Assembly: GCF_001640805.2 (NCBI RefSeq)
Contig: NC_066837.1
Location: 18,095,501-18,159,500 of the forward strand
DNA: 64,000 bases
Source: Lates calcarifer
Lineage: Eukaryota > Chordata > Actinopteri > Centropomidae
Reading direction: 5' to 3'
The notes under the pieces were generated by a model. The model searched no databases, was not told the DNA's origin, and saw only the letters and a list, made by a program, of their open reading frames with translations. How positions within the stretch are numbered: the first letter of the stretch is position 1; the number at the start of each line of letters is the position of its first letter. The position numbers and the translations under genes were made by a program. Shown here piece after piece: positions 54,481-64,000 of this stretch.

Positions 54481-55749
54481 TGCACAGAGCCTATGCCATG
54501 ACTTATATGGGAAAGACAAAGACATCGGTGATAAATCACCTTCAGCTACTCACCAACACACACAAACAAGAGGAATTCCAGTGAAGGTTTTTTTTTTCTT
54601 TTTTCTGGCAGTGTGTAAGTATGTTTGACGCAAAATGAAATTGTTTGACTTGCTTGATCTGTCACAGGTGCTTTCTCTGTCTCTGTGTATAAGAGATGCA
54701 GAAAAAAGGTAAAAGAACAGATTAACCCATGCAAGTTCAATTTATCTAATATAAGTAAAGAGTGATTGTAGGTCTGCAACTTAATCTCCATCCAGAGTCT
54801 AAATATTTACAACTTAATTATCCACCGTAGACACTTTCCTCCTCAGAAGCAGGTTCCAGCTGGTTGCAGTTGACTCAGATGACGACAGCAGTGTGCTACA
54901 GAAACAGCAGGGGGGCGCTCTGATCTACACGGGCTGCTGTGTAGGGGTGTAACTTCATCCTGCCATTAATCGTCTATAGTGTTAAGGACCCCTGCTTTGG
55001 GCTCGATGTGCTCACCCTCGTGCTCGGTGGTCCTGTCGGCGAGCAGTGCGACTGTTGCCAGAGAAGTTTTTGCCAGGACTTTCACCTTGAATCAAACACT
55101 GAGCTGCTGCAAATACAAAAGCTTCCTTCTCTTTTATTTCTCTCTCTCACATAAGAGAGTGTCTGTTTTTTATTGTTGTTGCTGTTGATGCTGTTACAGC
55201 CTTATCAGCCACAGCGAGATTTTGGAAGAGTTGTATCAAGCTTTGCCAAGGCTCTCATTTTTAAGTGTGAACAGACTTGGGTAATTGTAACAACACATGC
55301 AGCACCAGCGTCAGCGCTTGTTTGTGCCTACCTGAAATTACAAGAAAGGATGAAACATGCAAAGATTTTACTGTCTGATTAATATTGCATTAACTAATCA
55401 CTGCAAGACACAGCCCGGGGCACAGAGCAGGAGTATGACGTTCTTTTCCTCTCTTAAAATCACTTTCTCCCTTCCTTGCTTCCTTTCTTGCTCTCCCTGT
55501 CGTTGCCTTCAACATTATATATTTGCTTTGGCTACAAACACTCGCCCCCCTCTTGGTAACTGTGCAGCAACCTGCTGCCACACAGAGGTGCTGAGGTCAT
55601 CAGCCCTGATCCTCTACAGCACCGCTGGCCCCCGGCCTCGGGATCAGGTCTCGCGTACATGCATACACCACTCACACCACTTTTCAACTCTAAAAAACTG
55701 CCAATTCCCTGCGCATACATCATCTTACACACATGCACAGAATCATGCA

Positions 55750-55754
<5 letters not shown>

Positions 55755-55798
<44 letters not shown>
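55755..55798. repeat. Compound (CT)n(CA)n microsatellite
   Basis: A CT run (55755-55781) passes directly into a CA run (55782-55798). Confidence 0.95.
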
Positions 55799-55972
55799 CC
55801 ACACAGAGTGTTTTCCTACCCTGTTTACTGGTCCCTTTATGACCCCCTGTTAACAAGAGAGACCACGCTGGTCTGTTTATGATAGCAATGACTCAAGATC
55901 ATGCTAACAGAGCGTTACAGACCTGATGACTGCATGAGTGAGTGAGCTAGCTTGTGCATAAACTGGCAGGTT

Positions 55973-56290
55973 TAAAGGGGAACTCCACCAATTTCACATA
56001 TCAAAGTCCGTTTATAGGTCTTGGAGAGAACTACTGCATGTGTGGGCAAAAAGTTGTATGAAGCCTTTTGTGGCTCCAAAGGGAGCTGCGTGAAGATAAA
56101 ATCTGATAAACTGCCTCAAGTGATGTCACATGAGTCAGTATCAGTTGGGTCTGAACACTGCCTTGAATGTAAGACAATATTTGTATTTTCCCAAATGATT
56201 CCTCTGGGGATAAAGCCGTAGCATAGCTGAAATTCTTTGCTACGTGCAGTAAAGTGAAGCGTTCTTCAGCATTCTCACATTTCTACCAAC
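55973..56290 (+). repeat. Teleost dispersed repeat (AAGGGGAACTCCACC family)
   Basis: Starts with aaaggggaactccaccaatt and continues with caaagtccgtttataggtct, tgtggctccaaagggagctg and tgcctcaagtgatgtcac. I recognise this order from an abundant percomorph repeat. A 66-codon open frame inside it is not evidence of a protein. Confidence 0.65.
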
Positions 56291-56709
56291 AGTGAGTAAA
56301 TCTCGGCTTGTTGTTTATGCACAAATTGAGTCCAACTGTTGTATCTACAACTTTTTTTTAAAATCACATATCCCCCAAAATACCAGGAAAACACACAAAC
56401 CTGACAGGACCTTAATAGCTACAACTGTCACAACATTTTCTGTTGTTCATTTCCAGTGAAATGGGGCAAACTGCGTCCTGCCTGATTAGCCTCTCTCACC
56501 CCCCCGTGTGACAGGGTTTGCTCTGCGGTGTAACTGTGGCTGCTTGATATATACAGGCAAGGCTGTGATTCATAGAGCTGATGAGTGAGGCACTGGAGTG
56601 TCTTGTGTCTAATGTGTGAACATATGCTGATGTTGTCTGGCGTGGGTTTTAATTACCCCTAATCATCTGGTACCCGCTCAAACCAAACCTTTCCATTACA
56701 CACAAACAC

Positions 56710-56717
<8 letters not shown>

Positions 56718-56780
<63 letters not shown>
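56718..56780. repeat. Compound (CT)n(CA)n microsatellite
   Basis: CT at 56718-56745 and CA at 56755-56780. A similar CT-to-CA pair recurs at about 57001-57030. Confidence 0.95.
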
Positions 56781-57298
56781 TCATCCTGCAGTTTGTGCCA
56801 AACCCACAGCACAAAGAGATCCTCCCTCGGCTAAGACAGGCTTTCACTGCGGCATCAAGTCACCAAATTAATTCATTAACAGATGTCTCCCCAGGCACTG
56901 CATAGTTGCTCACATTTTGGACAGAATTACTGTTTGCGTAAACACCCACCGGTAGACAGCGTAGACACACTCACACATGCTTGCGCAATCTCTTTCTCCT
57001 CTCGCTCTCTCTCTCGCACACACACACACAAGCATACACTACAATAGAAAGAAATACATTGTATAATGTCATGGTCTACTGGCAGAGAAGACAGACACAT
57101 TGAAACACTCACACACAAGCATGCATACAAATAGAAACAAATAACTGGCAGACAATGCATAACAGATATCAACACAGACTGAGTGGAGCACTTTGTGTCT
57201 ATCTGTCGCTGGGGGAATTAAAGATGAGGAGCAACTTGTTGAGTAGTGTGTGTGTGTTTATATGTGTGTGTGTGTGTCCCTCATGTCCTTCAGACACG

Positions 57299-57326
57299 TT
57301 TTTTTTTTTTTTTTTTTTTTTTTTTT
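57299..57326. repeat. T28 homopolymer
   Basis: The longest homopolymer in the window. It follows a GT-rich stretch, and read on the - strand it gives a poly-lysine open frame that is an artefact. Confidence 0.95.
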
Positions 57327-58104
57327 CTTCCAGCAACAGCCAGCAGCGCCTTTGCAGATGTTTGGGAGCCATCCTAGTCATGTTTGAACACTGTTTTTGG
57401 TAAATTTGTAGGGCATTTAACTTTTTGCACCTAAGGCGACCGTCTGTGATTGAGCTCGTCAAAGAGCAACGTGTTCCAGTGAAAATAATGAAACAGCTGT
57501 CATCGCTGTAAAGAAAGCCTACTTCATGTCTATGGTTTTGAAAAAGATTAATCAGATTGCTAAGAACCTTTGGTGGACGTGTGCAGCGTGCCCAGATTTC
57601 TCTCTTGAGAGTATACATGACAGTGTAAAAACACAGTACGGAAGTGTGCGTATGTGAGCTACTTCTGCATCGAGCAATGGGAGTGCTGCATTTGAAGGAT
57701 GGAAAGAAGTGGAAGAGATCCACTTGGATTTCATCAGCCAGATCAATTATCACCAGCTGCCGAAAGAGTGCACTTCAGAATGGATGGAAATGTTTTACAT
57801 GCAAGACACGCACACATGAAGCATGTTTTCACCCACAGGTATGCAGCGGCAGTAATCCTGATCATAACAAATGGGAGGAAGACGTTGATAATAATAACAA
57901 TGGTGATGATGTGAGTTTTTCTGGCCCGACCGGACGTTGTGATAAAGCAGCCACAGTCCATGGTGAGTTCAAGCACCAGCGAGGGTGACAAGAGGAAGTG
58001 AGCGCAGGCCAGAAGCCAGCAGAGTAACGCAATATGGCCTTCCTTGAGAGGCAACATGGCCTCCTACCAAGACCGTTTCTCAAGAAACAAGGTTGAGGTT
58101 CCAT

Positions 58105-58260
58105 ATTGGGCGCGAGTCGCCGCGTGAGCGCTCGCATACACGCACTCAGACACTGGCTAAAAACGCGGACTCACACTGTGAGTGGGATCTGTGTTGCATT
58201 ATACGTCGTAGCCAAAGCAATGAAACAAAACCACGGCCGCAGAAATTTTCATTTCGCCCA
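58105..58260. promoter_or_regulatory. CpG-dense patch inside the large intron (unproven)
   Basis: CG dinucleotides are clustered (gggcgcgagtcgccgcgtga, gcgctcgcatacacgcac, tacgtcgtag, ccacggccgcag) in an otherwise CpG-poor intron. This could mark an internal regulatory element or promoter; no TATA box or start is identified. Confidence 0.2.
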
Positions 58261-59811
58261 GAGGACCCTGAATTGAACAACAGACGCAAAGGCTGTGAAA
58301 TTTCAGAACGGATTTTTGTCTTTCCTGACAACTGAACACATTCCATCACCCCAAGCCGTGCGACCTGAGCTTTGTCAGAGGCAGTAAAATAGACTGTAAT
58401 GAAAATGATCTTGTTCCACTTGAGACCAATACTGGACAACATGCAGATAGTGCTGGATTTAGTTTTATGAATGGTGGCAGTATCGCTTGTATTACTCTCT
58501 CAGCACAAACACAAGTATAGATATTATAGTTTTGTGTGATGCCTGCCTGTCTTGTCTGTATAACACCCTACAATATTTTTTGATATATAAACTCATTACG
58601 ACTCTTCAAAGGCCTGTCAGAATCTATTATCTGTGCAAAACTGGAATTCCATCAAAACTGAATTGCCTCTTGACAAGCAACAACTAGCTCCAAAATTCCA
58701 GCTCAGAATGGGCTGCTGCCAAACACTGACATTAATGGCTTCAACATCTCCCATGCTTCAACATACTCAACAGTATCTGCATTATTTGTCACATATATTG
58801 CTTCCATTTGGGCCTAAATTATTGTGATTATGAATGATCTCACTCCTGGGATTGCATGGTATTGGGTTTCAGAAGTGCTCAAAGTACTTTGACTGTAGTG
58901 GTTTAATTAAATCGTGTGTTGTTATTGTTTTATCCAAAATACTTTGATATCCCTCTGGGGTCAAAGGTCAGAATCATGCTTAAAACCAAATCAGATCCAC
59001 TTTTTTGTCCTGTGACTCAGGCCTACAGACTATATTTGGTCCAAAAGGACAGTTCAAGGGCTATTTATACTATTTTAAGTCAGTTCACAGACAAAAAAAA
59101 AAAAAAAATTGAACATTGTTATGTTATGAATGACCCATCTGGCCTCACGTCACGTGACAAGAGGAATAAGATGTTCATGTATCCATTATCAGACAGAGAT
59201 GAATCCGTTCCTTTCACATCATATCCTTAAAGTTTTATTAACAGATCTAACCAACGATTTTTCTTTATTATCAGCGGATGCACAGTTCACACTATAGCAT
59301 TGTGACAGCACGTGGCAGCTGTGAATACTGACCAAGGCTAAAGGTTCAAACTTCCAGTTCTTTAAATTTCAAATGCAACTACATTTGACATACCTGGAAT
59401 AAGTACTCAGGAGCACGGGCACATACAGCACAAACATGCAGAAATACAGATTCTCCTGTGATCCCAAAACATGCTGCAGAAACCTCCTTCTCACTGCATG
59501 CTTGAATGTATCTGTGTGTATCTTCTCTGGCTGTCTTTTTTTGGCATTTGGTTACAGCAGTGTCAGCACTGCTTATAGTATGTGCTGGTTCGGTGGCCAT
59601 GTTTCTGTCTGTTTGAGAGATATAACAGGTCTTGGAATCTAAAACAGAAGGGAGAGCTGGTTGTCTGGACCAATACTGTGACTTATTTTTGCAGCAGTTT
59701 ACAAAATGAGTCATAAACACTGATAAGAGCTCGGGAAAAGAGCTTCTTGAAGCGAGGGAGAGGCCATTCCCCCCGTTTGAACTTGCGACTGAAACCCTGA
59801 GGAAAAGTGTA

Positions 59812-59831
59812 TGTGTGTGTGTGTGTGTGTG
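59812..59831. repeat. (GT)10 microsatellite
   Basis: A pure GT run. Confidence 0.9.
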
Positions 59832-62477
59832 CATGCCTACAGGTGTGAGTGCTGACTCAAGAAGTGAAGGTGAGGGGTAGTATGACAGTGCAAAGTGCAA
59901 AGCTAGTCAGTCAGTTTATTCCCACTTTTGTTTGCTGTGACTGGGACTAACGATGCACCGGCCGGTGTTTTTGAAGATGAAGGATGCCGGTTTATAAAAG
60001 GTGCACGGTTAGCTGCTCAAACATTAACCAAACCTTCAGTCATGCCTGAAAGGTGCCAAACGAACATGACAGTCAGGAGACATCCAAGGAAAGGCCTGTG
60101 GAACCACCTCTGTTTTCCAACTGACTTCGTGCATTTTAAAATAGAAGCATCACTTCTACTCACGAACAAAGGGGGAGCAATACTGGTTGTCATTATGAGC
60201 CATGTGAAAATTGACCGAAACCAAGAAAGCACCAAAAATTGCAAATGAAAAATTCACGTTTTAATATTGTAACACTGTTGTACAACATTAGTCTTTTTTT
60301 TCTTGTCATTAGTTTTGTGATGTATCAAAACTGCTTTTTCTTGAAGCTGAATCGTCCGTTTCCGCTTCAGTTTGTGATTTCAAAAAATGTGAGAGAGCGT
60401 ATGAGCCTGTCCTCAATCAAAGGTGGTTGAATAGAAACACAACTTAACAACTTTTGGTCTTTTGTAGAGTGGGGCCCTGCTATGATTGCAAAAATTGTAA
60501 AGCACAGTATATCTGCGATCAGGCCTATTTAGGCCACAATTTACATTTCTGCCTTCTCTATGCTGGATTTCTCCTTTTACTATGGTTGTGGTTAGCAACA
60601 ACCTTTTTTTTCTTTTTTACTCTGTTAGAGAAAAAAAAGTCCTTAAACTGATTGTTGCTGCTATCAAACTTCACTTTACTTGTTCTGGTATTAACTGAAG
60701 CCTCATTAAGGTTTGGGCAGTAATCCATGAAAATAAGAAAAATACACCACCAAACCTCAGTATGGGCACAGCTGCTTTTAAGTGTTTACATATGCTTGCT
60801 TGAACATTTTGTTTGAGTTAATATTCACATCTTGTCGAGGCATTCAGAAGACCTATTCAAGATTTTTTTTTTGTAATGTAGGAATTTTTACCCTTGACGG
60901 TTTCAAGTTGGAAACACACCCAGACATCACGAGGCATGAAAACTTCTTAAAATACTTTTTTTCTGTACAAGTGGTTGTGGCTTTAAAGCTCAATTATTTT
61001 AATGGGTATCAAATCAACCGTGTCAACTTTTCTGCGCTGCATGTTTGCTCCTGTCAGTCAGATGCCTCTGAACAGCACCTGGGAGCGTTTGAGTGAGCTC
61101 TGCACTCTCTGCCGTGTAGATTGTGATATAATGAGGCAAAACAAAAAGGCAAATCATCCAGGTGATACTGGACTTTTCTTGTAAAGAGGAGTAACAGCGG
61201 CGAGGTAGGGAAGGATTTTGCAGTGAGCTGAGAGAATCTCTTCCAAGTTATAGCATCAATGAACTCTGAATTTCTAAGAGGCGGAAAGGAAGAAAAAGTT
61301 TCTTCCTTTCTCGGCAGCCTTTACATTCCCACAGGCCCAATAAGTGGTGCCTGGAAAAAAAAAGACAATTGTCAAAATGCTCTGCTGGCCCACAAGCCAT
61401 GGAAATGTCACTCCACTGCCCCTTTATTTCCCCATTCGTCTCTCTCACACATTTTCCTCATCATGCTCCCCCTCTCTCGCTTACGTCCGTGTCTTTCATT
61501 TTCACTATTGTCGTCCCCGCTCTGTCTCCAGCCCCTCCCTCTGTCCCTGCTTCTCTCTGCGGCGCAGTGCTGGTCCTCTCATTCTGCATGCCTTCAAGCT
61601 GTCTTTCTAATCTCCCTGAATTATTCAAGACACTTTCTCTTCTTTTTCTTTTGCCCAACATGTCCAGTAAACTGCACAAAGCTGAAACTGGATAACTGGA
61701 AGGATTTTTTAAAAATTACATTTACTGTACAGTTAATTTGCATGGAAAGAACTCTCTGGCTGCAGCCTTTTCTCACCGTACTGTAATTAGGTGAGACAGT
61801 GTCACCTTCCTTACTACATGGGTTGAGTGGGATGAGTGAGCCCATCAATTACACTGCAAAGGCTGCAGGAGCATCCTAAACAGGCCATAGTGCATCCATA
61901 ATTCCCTAAGAGTTAAACTACAACAGAGTTTGCAGTGAAGCCTCCTACCTTTGCTGAAAGCTCAGAGTAACACCTCTAAACTGAGATCGAAACAGGTCTC
62001 TGTTGTGCTGGCTATCGAACTTACTGCATTAGAAGCTTTTCCTTTACCGCGGAGAGTCAATAACCTAAATGGACTGAGGTGCACACTCAGGAGCATGAGT
62101 GTCCTTTAAGATCCAGATGGAAGTAATTGGGGAAAGTGCACTTCAAAACAAAGCCAGACAGATCCGAGCGTTCAGATGTGCTCTCTTGCTGGTTTTTGGT
62201 GGGAAGTGACGATAAGGGAATATCCCAGGAGTCAGGAGCTCACGTCAGTTCCGACCCCCAAAACAGTGCCAGACCTTGTACTGTGATAACTACATCCGTA
62301 TGAGAGTCCGGTGACATTCACGGCACTGTCATTAAGGTGGGGTGCGAGAACACACTCTCAGATGTCCCACTGCACACACTCAACCATCGTACACACGTCC
62401 TTCCATTGTTCACTCCCTGTCCTGAGAAGAGTGTGATTTCTTTTTCTCTTTAAGATTTGGTGTTTGCTTTAGCTCAA

Positions 62478-62500
62478 ACACACACACACACACACACACA
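62478..62500. repeat. (CA)n microsatellite
   Basis: A pure CA run of about 23 bp. Confidence 0.95.
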
Positions 62501-63945
62501 TTTCTATAACCTACATGATGTCATGAAAACTAAATACCTCGTTGACAACATGATGGATGCAGTAAGTGATAGGCTTTTGTGGCTCCAGTTTGAGACGTAT
62601 TATATGTGCTGGTCCAGTAAAAAATACAGTGTGGAGGATAGTAGTTAAAGGAAACAATTCATTTATATGAGTGCAGGAGTTGAGCCTGTAAACGGGTTTT
62701 TTTTTCTTTTTTCTTTTCCAGCAGCACACATATCAGTGCCTCTGATATTGGCTAATTATTACTATACTATTGCTGGAGATTCTTCAGTGTAAGGGAGATA
62801 TAGAGGGAGGATGGGCAGCTTTATTAGTGCTTACAAATACACAAATTACTTCCTGTATCTCTTTTGTGTTTTCTCTGTAAAGCTTTTTGATGCTACATAT
62901 GTAAAATGTATTTAATTTCACAAAGGGATAAACCACATATAATTGATATTAAATTGAAGGGTTGATAATGTAGAGAGGAAATCAATCATCAGTATGCTTG
63001 GCCTCTGTATAAAAACAAGTATGCAGAGTGGCACTGATAATAACCAAAATTTAAAGATTTTTAAAAAATGCCTTGGTGTCATTGCTTTCTTTAGCACATT
63101 ATGACCCTGTCCAGAGTCACACAGTATCGTATGTGGATATTTCCACAAAACTGCTTCTGTTGATTTAGCAACACATTCACATGTGTCAGTAAGAAAGTCT
63201 CAGAGCTTTAGAAACAGGCAACACCGGCAAACAAAAACCTTTTAAACAGCTGCTACGTGTCAAAGTGGCTGACATGTGCCGTGACTGTCAAACAATATAG
63301 TGCCTCTTTCCCTGCAGACCTACAGCAAAATGAGGAAAAAAATAAGGGTTTGAATTGGTTTCTGCAAGATGATGATGTATCTTTCTAAGATTGTGTAGAG
63401 ACACTGAGGTTTTAGTTTCAGGCTCTAGCATCAACATCTCTCTGCCTCTCCTTGTGTCTCTGTCTCTCTGGTTGCACAACGCTGTACACTTCGTCAGCAG
63501 CAGCCACAAGAACATCAAATTACTGCAGCTCTTTGTTATTCTGCAACGTGAGGGACACTTTACTTAAAGCTCTTCTATCCAAAAAGTACAGCAAAAGAAT
63601 GATAAAATAAGAGCAAAAAAAAAAATAAATCTAAAATTCAAACAGGGACTCTGGAGGGAAACCAGGCCAAAAAGTGGCTGCTGAACACTGTCCCTGGTTA
63701 AAGATTTCATGAAAAATAAAAGCATGTTTTTTTAAAAAAGTCCATATGATCTTCAGTCCCAGTCCCACCTCAAAAAGTGTGCTGCCTGTCTTGCTTCAAT
63801 ACAGCAACATAATTCGGTAATTTCATTAATCTGTGCGAACAATCTTTAAATCATCTCTCACAAGTCCAGGCTTGTTTTCTTATCTGCATCTCTAGATACA
63901 GAACTTACACTGACAGAAACCTGGCCAGTGATTCTGGATTCTGTG

Positions 63946-63971
63946 GTGTGTGTGTGTGTGTGTGTGTGTGT
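63946..63971. repeat. (GT)13 microsatellite
   Basis: A pure GT run near the right edge. Confidence 0.95.
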
Positions 63972-64000
63972 AATCTACAGTTTCATATATCTTATCTGTG

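Noticed and set aside
57199..57753. 184-codon open frame on the - strand
   Set aside because: Part of it translates the T28 homopolymer as poly-lysine and the GT repeats as Thr-His; the rest matches no family I know and lies in an intron.
59379..59900. 173-codon open frame on the - strand
   Set aside because: Contains a Thr-His run from the GT microsatellite and no recognisable domain.
61259..61786. 175-codon open frame on the + strand
   Set aside because: Serine/leucine/proline-rich translation of a pyrimidine-rich stretch, overlapped by open frames in the other registers; no domain and no splice context.

Overview
The window is a piece of a teleost fish genome, most likely a spiny-rayed (acanthomorph/percomorph) species. 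Two things point there: a few short exons with vertebrate splice sites lie in long non-coding tracts rich in microsatellites, and several diverged dispersed repeats match families I associate with percomorph genomes. There is no bacterial, viral or organellar content.

Two genes are present, both incomplete and pointing at each other. On the + strand, bases 1 to about 4805 are the 3' end of stx8 (syntaxin-8): a terminal intron, the last coding exon (3981-4045, the tail anchor and stop) and the 3' UTR. On the - strand, from about 5650 to the right edge, lies the 3' half of a netrin-1 gene (ntn1). Its stop codon is at 8261-8263 and five coding exons follow at 8261-8589, 13422-13496, 22184-22237, 24844-24993 and 33296-33484. 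Read 3' to 5' on the + strand, they encode the second and third laminin-EGF repeats, a linker and the NTR domain, about 265 residues in all. The large upstream exon for the laminin N-terminal domain and first EGF repeat is not in the window, so 33485-64000 is all one intron. The stx8-ntn1 tail-to-tail order matches the mammalian locus (STX8 next to NTN1), which supports both identifications.

The gene products work in different places: syntaxin-8 is an endosomal SNARE, netrin-1 a secreted axon-guidance cue. I see no functional link beyond conserved synteny. The introns hold microsatellites, homopolymer tracts, about nine recognisable or suspected dispersed repeats, and some unique stretches that could be conserved regulatory elements, which only alignment could show. 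I found no tRNA, rRNA, CRISPR array, intact transposase or embedded protein gene. I did not find a new system. The points most worth checking are a (UG)14 tract just upstream of the third EGF exon's 3' splice site, a well-formed 48-bp exon-like segment at 44936-44983 on the strand opposite ntn1, and a hairpin that exposes the likely ntn1 poly(A) signal.
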